Origin: Puccinia triticina | Lineage: Eukaryota; Basidiomycota; Pucciniomycetes; Pucciniales; Pucciniaceae | Assembly: GCF_026914185.1 (NCBI RefSeq) | Contig: NC_070566.1 | Span: 3,720,001-3,784,000 of the forward strand | Reading direction: 5' to 3' | Length of the DNA stretch: 64,000 bases | Part shown: positions 23,635-32,752 of the stretch, in pieces | Position numbering within the stretch: the stretch's first letter is position 1 | Layout of the letters: each line of letters starts with the position of its first letter | Position numbers and translations under genes: made by a program | Notes under the pieces: generated by a model | What the model saw: only the letters and a program-made list of their open reading frames with translations | Told to the model about the DNA's origin: nothing | The model's database searches: none

Positions 23635-23639
23635 GGTTC

Positions 23640-24286
23640 AGTTTTGAGGAGCATCATTTCCTCTCAACCAGCCATTTATTCTGCTGCCACTTGGTAATCC
23701 TTGTAGGCTTGTATCAACGGTGGGCCGCTACGCTAACCATAGCGGTTAGTGTAGCTTAGCACAGCACAAATGCACTATCTTTTAGTTTAGCATTACCGCA
23801 ATTGCACGCATCTGCACTAATGCTACGCGCACAGGGTGCGCAGCTAAATTAGCTGTTAGTGTAGCGTTAGCGCAGATGCGGGCAATTGCGCTAACGTTAC
23901 ACACGCAGGGCGCAAAGAAGCGCGCGCTACGCTGCGCTACAGCGCTTTTAGCGGAAAAAAGGCCTTTTGTCCGCTAAAAGCAACTGTAGCGGCGCGCTAA
24001 CGCTAGCAAAGAATTGGTGCGCTGTGAGCACCTCTGAAAATTAGCGCAGCGTAGCGGCGCTAGTAGCGCACTAACGCTATTCCAAATTGGCGGGCGCTTT
24101 TTGCCGCTATGCTAACACGTAGCGCTGAAATAGCGTAGCGTAGTGGCCCACCGTTGCTTGTATGGCATTCTGCTGCTGGAAATGTAACATCAGCTTAACA
24201 AAATCTTCAGTTGTTGTCAATGTTGAAGATCTCTTGCCATGCTTCCAGGAGTTGGAATTTGGGATGGAAGGGTGTTGATTAGACAT
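23640..24286 (-). pseudogene. Retrotransposon gag N-terminal fragment split by a MITE
   Basis: On the minus strand a start at 24286 opens a frame with MSNQHPSIPNSNSWKHGK, then TTTEDFVKLMLHFQQQNAIQ. The frame is cut by the hAT-type MITE 23715-24155, and removing the MITE with one duplicated site lets it continue with AYKDYQVAAE before an in-frame TAA and a TGA. Glutamine-rich, charged N-termini of this kind are typical of LTR-retrotransposon gag proteins in rusts, but no conserved domain is long enough here for a firm family call. It is dead because of the insertion, the stops and the truncation. Confidence 0.5.
23715..24155. mobile_element. hAT-type MITE rich in GCGCTAGCG motifs
   Basis: Termini CAACGGTGGGCC and GGCCCACCGTT, flanked by the 8-bp duplication GCTTGTAT (23707-23714 and 24156-24163). 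The interior is a thicket of AGCGTTAGCG and GCGCTAACGC motifs, like the subterminal arrays of the full hAT element at 1017-6531. No coding capacity. Confidence 0.8.
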
Positions 24287-24735
24287 GGTGGGTCCTTCCA
24301 GGAACAGCAAAGGAGGGGAGGGGGTCTGACTTCTCCGCTAGTGAGAGCTTGGCAAGTGGGGCAATGACTGTTGCACTGACCAAGGTTGCTGTTGGTTTGG
24401 ATTGAGACCAAAAATCCGCAGAGTTCAGTGACAGGAAAACTGCTCATACCACTGTGTTACAGTGGTTAATGCCAGAAATGCTGGCAACTCCATGTAAATG
24501 CGGGGAAGTCCGCAGCAATGCCTTTCAATACCTGGAAAATATCTGGCAATTTTAGTTTCCTCTCTCTTTCATCTCCTTGCGTCAGCCTCCCACAATTGGC
24601 ATCTTAGCTCACAGATGCATAATGGTGTTTCTCATGTCCTGCAAGAAAAAAACCATGCTTGAAAGTTTGATTAGTGAGTTTTTCCATGTTTTGGTCCATC
24701 TCTATAGATCTTACACGCTGGAAAGATAAATTGAC
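24164..24735. other. Noncoding between gag fragment and minisatellite
   Basis: Apart from the gag start (to 24286) nothing is recognisable. A few GGCAATGCC-like words occur near 24470-24540. Confidence 0.4.
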
Positions 24736-26210
24736 TCAATTGGGCCAGCGGGTTGACCTGCTGGGACAGCAGATTGGCCTGCTGGGACAGCAGATTGGCC
24801 TGCTGGGACAGCAGTGGTTGACGTGCTCAGCCAGCAGTTTGACCAGCTCGCCAAGCAGTAATTTTACCTGCTTGGCTTGCATGTTAACTTGCTTGGCCAG
24901 CAGGTTGACCTCCTGGTGAAGCAGGTACATATTGTGATTCCGCTTAAGCTTGAACAATTCAACATTTTCAGGGGGTTAAAGTTATGGCCTTTGAGCCACA
25001 GCACCGGTAAAATTTTGGTTTTCTGACCAACACAGCTGCAAACTTGGCATGTCAGACCCGTATTGTTGCCCAGCAGGAAGGCTGAAAACCTGAACTCAAA
25101 TGTCAGGATTCCATGATTTTGAGTTCACAGCTCAAAAATCTGTCCAAGCATTTCTGGAATCACAATACAAATACCTGCTCGGCCAGCAGGTTGGCCTGCT
25201 GGGCTCGCGAGTACAGGTCCTGCTGGCCGAGCAGGTACCTGTAGTGTACCCGCTTGGCCAGCAGGGAGCAGGTACCTGTAGTGTACCCGCTTGGCCAGCA
25301 GGGAGCAGGTACATACTTGTACCCGCTCCGCCAACCTGCTTGGCCAGCGATTTGAACTGCTTGCCAAGCAGGTACTTTCGACAAGCAGGTACCTGTAGCG
25401 GCTTCGAAGCGGGCACAAGTACCTGCTTGGCCAGCAGCTTGACCTGCTTGCGGAGCAGGTCAGGGATATGCTGCTCCGGAGCAGGTTGGGCTGCTTGCCG
25501 AGCAGAGGTTGGGCTGCTCGCCGAGCAGAGGTTGGGTTGCTCGCCGAGCAGAGGTTGGGCTGCTCGCCGAGCAGAGGTTGGGCTGCTCGCCGAGCAGAGG
25601 TTGGGCTGCTCGCCGAGCAGAGGTTGGGCTGCTCGCCGAGCAGAGGTTGGGCTGCTCGCCGAGCAAGTGCTGTTACCTGCTGGCTGAGCTGGAGCAGGTA
25701 CCTGTAACTGTACCCGCTCGGCGAGCAGGTCGTCCTGATGGCCAAGCAGGTAAATGTACCAGCTCGGCGAGCTTTTACCTGCGAGTAGGTCAACCTGCTC
25801 GCCGGAACAGGTCATCCTGCTGGCCAAGCAGGTAAAAGTACCTGCTCGGCGAGTAATTTAACCTGCTCACTGAGCTGTTCTGAGTGGCAGTGTTACCTGC
25901 TCGTCCAGCAGGTTGACCTGCTGGCCGAGCCGGAGCAGGTACATGAAACTGTACCTGCTCGGCCAGCAGATCATCCTGATGGCCGAGCAGGTAGAAGTAC
26001 CTGCTTGGCGAGTAGGTCAACCTGCTCGTCGCCGCGCAGGTATGGCTGAGCCGGAGCAGCTACCTGTAACTGTTTCTGCTCGGCGAGCAGGTACTTTTAC
26101 CTGCTTGGCCAGCAGGTTGATCTGCTCGCTGACCAGGTACCTGAACCTGCTTGGCCAGCTGGTTGACCTGCTCGGCCAGCAGCTTGACAGGTTTACCTGC
26201 TGGCGAAAGT
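24736..26210. repeat. Palindromic minisatellite A, second block
   Basis: Dispersed CCTGCTNGGCNAGCAGG units throughout, with a 23-bp tandem subarray at about 25486-25660 (GAGGTTGGGCTGCTCGCCGA plus GCA, seven to eight copies). The gap 24960-25160 is unique sequence. Each unit is an inverted repeat. Reading frames of 60-230 codons on both strands are repeat-derived and cysteine/serine-rich by composition. Confidence 0.9.
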
Positions 26211-26302
26211 TTCCTCGGATTAGCCAACAACCAATGATTCAAAATCATCGGTTATTGAGCCACCGATATTCATTTTCCTCGGTGGGCCCCCGACCGAGTT
26301 TT

Positions 26303-26334
26303 CATACGATTGGTTGTGGATGACCAATCGTATG
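26303..26334. repeat. Perfect 12-bp stem hairpin
   Basis: CATACGATTGGT and its exact reverse complement ACCAATCGTATG are separated by 8 bases. The surroundings (26210-26430) contain further inverted ACCGA/TCGGT words, so it is probably part of another foldback sequence rather than a terminator. Confidence 0.7.
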
Positions 26335-26431
26335 AACTCTCCGTTGAACTGTCAACCGAGCTTCCACTACTTGGTTGGTGGCGGCCGAGGTTGACTCGGC
26401 TGACCCCTGACCGGAGAATTGAATTCATCGG

Positions 26432-27097
26432 TCAGGCATTGTGCCAATTTTGGCTCGGCTGCGGAGCAGCCGACTTTGAATTGGACAGCAAAACCTTTGG
26501 GTTGCTGTCCCCCGATGTTGACTTGGGTGCGGATTGCCTGGGATGCACGCAACCAATGTTAAATCGGTTCCGCGCACCCCAGATTAACGGGGATGCATGT
26601 ATCCAAGCCTCATATGCTGGCAGTGTAGTATTGGGTGGTACAACCAGACCTATACAATAACAGAAAGGCTTGGCTATAGTAGAGTGTAGTATAGGCCCAT
26701 TGTTGCATTTATCAGCAATCATTTTTTGGAAGCCGGATAGACTGACATTATTGCGAGTGTGGAAAATAGCAGAAAGCTCGGATTTGGGTTGGACTGCTAC
26801 CCAGTTTGTTGCATTGCATTTGGTTTTTTTGCTACAATAGATAGTAAAATTGATAGCACACTCAAATAACACCGGCGGACCAAGGCCTAACACTCTGAAG
26901 CCTTTGCAAGTGAACATGGGCGGGTTTCGAGGAAGGGAGGAAGGAGAGGCATTTGCGGCAAGGTTGATCATTGGAGAGAAGTACGGTTGTAAGCTTGGGT
27001 CATATAATTCCATGGAAGCCATTGAGTTGTTGTGGATTATAATGCAATCAAAAAAGGCCAATTGAAGAATGCTAATTGGATGATAAATAAAGACCAA
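26432..27097 (-). CDS. Hypothetical cysteine-rich protein, possibly secreted glycoprotein
   Basis: A single open frame of 221 residues on the minus strand with no recognised domain. The N-terminus has a hydrophobic stretch (ISILQLAFF then CIII) that could be a signal peptide. The mature part contains eight cysteines (FTC, FEC, IYC, KTKC, DKC, FCYC, IGC) and five N-glycosylation sequons (NAS, NFT, NAT, NVS, NTT). This composition fits small secreted proteins of plant-pathogenic fungi. It lies on the same strand as, and 1.8 kb downstream of, the phosphatase-like gene. The start is uncertain: an internal methionine about 25 codons in is an alternative that would lose the hydrophobic segment. The C-terminal 30 residues lie in low-complexity DNA, so the stop may be displaced. 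No function is inferred. Confidence 0.5.
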   Translation of the reverse strand: MVFIYHPISILQLAFFDCIIIHNNSMASMELYDPSLQPYFSPMINLAANASPSSLPRNPPMFTCKGFRVLGLGPPVLFECAINFTIYCSKKTKCNATNWVAVQPKSELSAIFHTRNNVSLSGFQKMIADKCNNGPILHSTIAKPFCYCIGLVVPPNTTLPAYEAWIHASPLIWGARNRFNIGCVHPRQSAPKSTSGDSNPKVLLSNSKSAAPQPSQNWHNA

Positions 27098-27284
27098 GTT
27101 GAGTCAAAGATGGATAACTGATTCTGGGACAGAAATTCCTTGGATCAGGTCTCTTTAAATATAGAAGACAGAAATCAAACTTGCTCACTTGTTTGTTGAA
27201 GGAATGAGTTTGTGAGTCCAAGATTCCATCTGTTCAAACAGATCCAAATGATCTGTTGATTGTTGATGGTGTGCATTAACAAAA

Positions 27285-27455
27285 GGCTGAAGCAAATAGG
27301 AGCAGGGATTGGATGGCGAGCAGTTGAGCTGGATCAGATGGTAAGCAGTTGAGCGGGATTGGATGGCAAGCAGATGAGAGGGATTGGATGACAACCAGTT
27401 GAGAGGGATCTGATGACAACTAGTTGAGAGGGATTGGATTACGACCAGTTGAGGG
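27285..27455. repeat. 27-bp minisatellite upstream of the cysteine-rich gene
   Basis: About six copies of a unit containing CAGTTGAGAGGGATTGGATG. On the minus strand it lies roughly 200-350 bp upstream of the start of the cysteine-rich frame, so it could sit in its promoter region; that is inference. Confidence 0.75.
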
Positions 27456-27861
27456 ATCAGATGCCAACAAACTTGCATGGATCTGAGGTTGGCTGGGTTT
27501 GGAGAGATTGGACAATGACTAGATGAGGGAGGCGGTTGAATATCATAGGCATGGAGTGTATGATGGGGGGACCGGGAGGCAATGGCATTGCGGTAGGGAA
27601 GCAGCTGGGGCTGGGCAGGGCCCGGCTGTGGGCAGGACGGAGGTCAAAAATTGAGGTTCCAACAACAGGCTCCGGCATGCTCCAAGCTAGGTGAGAGTCA
27701 CATGCTGTGACATGAAAAAAAGACATGCACAAGTTGATTTCGCACAACACTCTGGAAAAAACTCCCAGGTAAAAACCAAGGAAAAAAGAACCAGTATGTG
27801 ATGGATAGATGAAATGTTGAGTGCAAAGTCCAAGAATTTCGGGAAAGACAATATATGATAA

Positions 27862-28810
27862 GGGGTTTCAAAGCTAACTTAACCAAGTCCCTCTATTGGA
27901 GAGGGGACACTGTCCCGTAGGGATCCTCCAAAGGAGGGACTTATGGTGCTATTTCAACCCCGTGGCAGTAGAGAATTAGAAAAATGATGTTTTTCAATCC
28001 TCTCTGGACGCGCAATTTGTCACCAGGTAATAAAATTTTGGGGGAGCAAAATGTGCACAACATCATGGAATTTTTTTGTACATATTTTACAAACTTTTTG
28101 GGGCCTTGGGTGCCCCATGAAGTCCTTTTTTGTGACTGACAAGTGTCCACTTCATTGTGCATTCCACATTTTGCACTGTACAGAATCTGAAATTCATAAT
28201 ATTACAACTATGATTGCAGCTCAACCAGACAAGTTGAGGATGAGAAAAAATAGGACAAAGAAGGGGACAGCTTAAGCCATCCCAGAAATGTAAATTGGAG
28301 AAAAAAAGCTTCAGAAACAAAGACAGCAGATTGATTATAAAAAAGTCTCTGCTAAAAGGGCTAATTCTCTACTGCCGTGGGGTTGACATAGCCTGTAAGT
28401 CCCTCCTTTGGAGGTCTCTTTGCTCCCCCAAGGAGGGAATTAGCTAAGTTAGGTTTCAAAGTAGACCCGCGCATGCAACTTGCAAGGCAAGGCAAGCTGG
28501 CGTTCAACTCAAGGGCCTGTACCATGGGCCTCAATTTTGAAAAATTTCAACTTTTTTTGCCCTGTACACACAAATTGAAAACTAGCGGAGGGTCCAAATG
28601 TAGAAATTCTTCACATTTGGGCTCCAGCCTACATTTCTGCCAGGCTCAGTTTTTGTCCCAAGAAATTTTGAGGCAAATAAATTTGGAAAATTTCAATTTT
28701 CATGCCCTATGGTACAGGCCCCAAATGTTGAACGTTGACTTGCAGTCTCCCCGCAAAACTGGGTTATGCAAAGTGACCTGCATGCACGCGCAGGTCTACT
28801 TTGAAACCCC
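27862..28810. mobile_element. Foldback element with GGGGTTTCAAAGTAGACC ends, split by a MITE
   Basis: The right end reads GGTCTACTTTGAAACCCC and the left end is its reverse complement once the MITE 27874-28452 is removed. Inner blocks also mirror (GCGCATGCA / TGCATGCACGCGC; CCTGTACC / GGTACAGG). No TSD could be fixed. No coding capacity. Confidence 0.75.
27874..28452. mobile_element. Mutator-like MITE, copy 1
   Basis: Termini CTAACTTAACCAAGTCCCTC and GAATTAGCTAAGTTAG, flanked by a perfect 9-bp duplication GTTTCAAAG (27865-27873 and 28453-28461). A 9-bp TSD is the hallmark of the Mutator (MULE) superfamily. Noncoding. It inserted 4 bp inside the end of the foldback element. Confidence 0.85.
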
Positions 28811-28879
28811 CTATATATTGGAATATAAACATGAAAATCACAAGCGGCCAACCCAAAATTAACAAGAAAGGAACTGGTT

Positions 28880-30142
28880 TTATTCTATTATCGAAATTAT
28901 TGCTTTAATTTTATCCCATCTCGACGGTATGAGTTCCCTGAGAAGCTTGTGAGCCTTGTGGAAGTCTCGCAATGTATATTTCGCAGAGGTTTGTCGCATC
29001 AAATCTTCAGTGACAACCACAGAGTGAAATGAATCACCAGTGCCCTGATTAGCATGATTCATCGCTCTGAACATGCCATCGCTATTTGTGGGATTGCCAA
29101 TTGCGACTCCTTTTGTGTACCAACCAGTACCCAGCAACCAGTCGACAGAATTTCCTTTATTGGCTTCTATGTGCTTAATTTCCACAACACTTTTCACATT
29201 GTCTCGTATGAGCTCGTAGTCGGCGGATTCATCGGCTAGGTCCTTGCGTATTTTAGCAGCCATCGGGTCAAACTCTTCAACGGCTGTAACGGATATCAAC
29301 AGTTCAATAGATACTCCAGAGAGTATTTGCATGCACTGTTGACTCACTTTTCGTGTCATAGAAGTATGCTAACACGTTCTTCGAATCGAGCTTTGTCATC
29401 TTAGCAAATGCTGAGAGGGTAACAAATAGATAAGGATTTAGCATTGGTGTTAGCTTGAATTATTGCCGCCGGTGTAGACCCTACAATGGGACCAACATAC
29501 ATCTGCCTTCAATTAGGAACTTCATGTACATTCCAATATCTAATGAAACCTCGTCCTTCATGTCCTGAACTACTATCTCGATCTTAGGCCCAACGATTGC
29601 GTTAGATACAGTACCGTCCCGTACTCTGCGGCTATGTTGATTCCAGGAATCTTTTTGTAGGCCTCAATAAGGGGCCCTTCACCTCTTGCAGTGTACAGCC
29701 AAACTTCATTATTCTTGTTTGCGGCCAAATCTTTCAGGAGTGTTTCGGCGCTTGAATAATCTAGACGTGGGATCTGGAGTAGTACCCCCTTTAGACGTGG
29801 GGTTGTGACATCCATAGATTGTTTTGTGATTAGTGACTTTTCTCAATGTGTAAATTTCTGAAAGGGGCATGATGATCGACTCACGAAATCGTCAAGAACA
29901 ATCAGTGTCTTCCCTTTGACATAAGGCTGGAAATATTTTAAACCAGGATGGGGAGTAGCCTCTTGGACTCTTCTAAGTGTTTCTATCTCCTTAATGTGTT
30001 CGGGCCTTTTGTATAGATGGAAGTAGCGGTCGCCGAAAAGCGGAGCATTGTTGAGCAAGTCATATAGATCGCCTGTGAGGTTTACACCTTTTGCGAATGT
30101 TAAGACTGCCAATACCAGCACGAGGCAAGACATGGTAAACAT
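28880..30142 (-). CDS. Secreted trehalose-6-phosphate-phosphatase-like protein with degenerate catalytic motifs
   Basis: Five exons join in frame to 342 residues: 29885-30142, 29615-29836, 29501-29582, 29348-29410 and 28880-29283 (minus strand). Introns of 48, 32, 90 and 64 nt have GT...AG ends; the 32-nt one is unusually short and may hide a frameshift. The N-terminus is a signal peptide (second Met, CLVLVLAVLTFAKG). The fold follows the HAD-family trehalose-phosphate phosphatases: motif I region TLIVLDDF (residues 79-86), motif II region VWLYTARG (131-138) followed by AAEYG, cap region LAYFYDTK, motif III lysine in KHIEANKG (Lys251) and motif IV region IGNPTNSDGMF (270-280). Active enzymes have D-x-D-G-T in motif I and G-D-D-x-T-D in motif IV; here the second motif I Asp and the motif IV Asp pair are missing. 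Catalysis is therefore doubtful and a sugar-binding or decoy role is possible. A TATA-like TTTATAC lies shortly upstream. Confidence 0.72.
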
Positions 30143-30346
30143 CGGATGTTAGATGTGTATAAATTGTTGGACGACTTGCCTTCAGACTGGGTCCTCTAAG
30201 AGGTGCTTGGATTCGAGCTCAAGAGGACCAAACACATTGAAACTTGAAACAACTCATCCACGCAAGCAAAAGTTTCAAGAAAGTCGGAGGCAATGATGAA
30301 ACCACTTCCTCCCATTTCTTGTGAGGATCAGTTCGTATATGTATAT

Positions 30347-31836
30347 CTAACTTAACTAAGTCCCTCTGTAATTGAAGGGGGGCACACCGTCCCGCAGGGA
30401 CCCTTCAAAGCAGGAACTTACATCCAATGCCCAAGTTTTGCCTGACAGCAAAATGATTTATCCCAGAATTTCCTTCTTGTCTCCATAGATCACCCATTTT
30501 ACATGATACCCCCCAAATACGGGGAGCAAAATGTGCGCTTGATTCTCTGCGTTCATCATGGTGCTATCAGATGTTCATAAGAATTGTATCCCAGCTCTTA
30601 AGTTGGCTTGGAACACTTGAAAGCAAGTCTTGCCAAGCCTGTACGCCTAAAAGTGTGAAGGTGTGTACACGGTCAGGATAGATAAATAAAGTATGTTGAA
30701 CAAGATTCAGTTTCCTAAACATTCCAGTTGTTCCATCTTGTAAATTTTTTCAAATACTCATCTCACATTCTGAATGGTGCTTTGCATAACAAGGCTCAAA
30801 ATCAGGTTGCCCAATCCTCAACCTTTAAAAATTATTGAAAGGGGGCTGGTGGGGAATGAAAAAAACAACAGGCTGACATGCAATACCCAAGCAGTCATAG
30901 GGATGTGAACCACATGCTGATAATTGCAAGGAGTTGGGAGGAATGTCTGTTTTGAGAAAGTCACCAAAAAATGAAATGCTGTCAGCCTCCAAGTCCGTTA
31001 TGGAGCTCCGTCCGGTGCAGGCCGGCAGCAGCGCTGGGAGGGGAAAGGTGTTGATGTCACTGCCCTCACGGATGGTCTGGATGAGCCGTAGGGATTTGGG
31101 TTGATAGCGTTGGGGAAGTGGTTTTGAGATGTTTTGCCGGGGTTTGGATCCTTGGCGGCGGTTGTGTTGTTGAGAAGGGATTCAAGAAAAAGATTCTTGA
31201 TGTTTTGATGGACTCAGGGATGCGACTCGGACTCGGCAAAAGATCAATAATATTGATAACCCCTGACTTGGATCAGAACAGGATGTTATGGCCTCCCATC
31301 CTCCAAGTTTGCCTGGAACTTGGATTCCTGGAGGCCTGTCACAGACATGTCATCATCTCCTCGCGCGCCATGCGCGCGCACCCACCACAGACAACAGAAA
31401 GAGAGGAGATGAAACAACACAAAGAAAGGAAACAAAAAAATGAAACAAGAGGAAACAAGAAAACAAAGAGACCAAAAATCTAAGAAATGAGGAAGAAGAA
31501 ACCATAGGAGAAAGAAGGGAAAAAGAGACAGAGGAAAGAAAGACACAATTCACAAATAAACCCACAGTACATTCTATGTTAGGACCAAGCAAGAGAAAAA
31601 GTGAGAAGGGGGAGGGAAAGGGAAGTGGAAATGGGGAAAAGTGGAAGAGCAGGTCTGAGAGGGCTTTAGAAGATGAATCTTGAGTGTTGAGCCTTGAGGG
31701 TTGAAATCTTGATCTTGAGGCCCTGTACCAGTTTGACCACCACACCATTTAGCGCATAAGTCCCTCCCTCTGGCTGGTGCAATTTGACCAGTGTTTTACA
31801 ACTGCACAGGTAGGAGGAAGTACTTAGTTAAGTTAG
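30347..31836. mobile_element. Mutator-like MITE, copy 2, carrying an LTR
   Basis: Termini CTAACTTAACTAAGTCCCTC and TACTTAGTTAAGTTAG match copy 1. The flanking 9 bp (TATGTATAT / GCTATATAT) agree at 6 of 9 positions, so the duplication has decayed. Removal of the zeta LTR 30996-31744 leaves about 740 bp. Confidence 0.75.
30996..31744 (-). mobile_element. Solo LTR-like segment, family zeta, copy 1
   Basis: On the minus strand it starts TGTGGTGGTCAAAC at 31744 and ends near CTCCATAACG. It matches the 5' LTR at 62257-63070 over most of its length, including GGCGCGC-type motifs near 31365 and the terminal AGCGCTGG...GGAGCTCC block near 31030. No clear TSD, so it may be a recombined or truncated copy. 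Confidence 0.75.
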
Positions 31837-32100
31837 GCTATATATAGGCTATTAAGATTATCCAAGAGGATAACTACCTGATTGCTTGAAAAGTAACTCA
31901 AATCAAGTTCACCACAAAGAGCAATAGAAGCTTAAGTATAATGATGATATAGAATTTATTGTAACTGAGGAAGAATTTCTCAGATTTATAAGAGTATAGT
32001 TTTTGACAATCTGGGACCCCCACAGATGTTGGTTTAGACCCAAAAAATCTAGATTTTGTGAGAATTGATAAAACTGAAGTATTGTGTTTCTTAATAAGTA

Positions 32101-32126
32101 CTAGAGTTTAAGGCGGCTACGCCGCT
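32101..32126 (-). mobile_element. Helitron 3' terminus (second copy)
   Basis: On the minus strand the sequence reads GCGGCGTAGCCGC, then CTTAAACTCTAG, followed by host T. A short GC hairpin 11-12 bp before a CTAG end is the Helitron 3' signature and matches the terminus at 51020. The element body would extend toward higher coordinates; its 5' end was not found. Confidence 0.65.
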
Positions 32127-32747
32127 GCACTTTCAAGCTCCCAGGGCCATTTATCCATATGTGTATTTGTTATTTGGCTACTTTCAAAACAATTACAAAA
32201 CAGTTAAAAAAACAAGGGATTGTCTCAAAGGGCTAGTTTGTGTATAGCATGTCATCAGATTGCTTACCTGGAGAGAAGAGAAGATAAGAAATGGCAGCAG
32301 TTCTTTTTAGCCTTGGCTGGTACTGGATGTAGTTTTGGAAAGCTTGTACATGGCAATGTGGTCCCTTTGGTGAGAGATGCAACCTCCATAAAGCATCATC
32401 AAACACGGATCTCAAATAGGCTTGCCCCACTTGGTCCAATTGCATGTGGGAGCTGCAGTGAAGTATTGAGTGCGGATAGATTTTGCAGAACTGGGAAGGG
32501 TGTCAGCAGGGGCCAACTGCGGGTGGTGGGTTGCAACTTGAAAGTTGTGGGTTGGGTGAGATTTGAGGAGAAAGCCACGCTGACCTTGGGACAAGATTGA
32601 CCTATGATGGGTTCTGAGGCAGTTGGTGGCGGCTCAGATGGTAGATCAGATAGATGTCTTGTCTATCTTACGTGATCCTCAAATTCGGCAGGAGTATTGG
32701 CGCCTGTGTCCGCCTCAGACATCACTTCCACCACTTTGACCGGCAGA
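32127..32747. other. No gene recognised (possible Helitron interior)
   Basis: One open frame on the plus strand at 32220-32600 (126 codons) has no recognisable domain and no splice or codon support. It is noted but not called as a gene. Confidence 0.4.
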
Positions 32748-32752
32748 CATAC

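Noticed and set aside
25100..25835. Frames of about 200 codons, cysteine/serine rich, on both strands
   Set aside because: Derived from the CCTGCTCGGCGAGCAGG minisatellite; composition mirrors the DNA unit.
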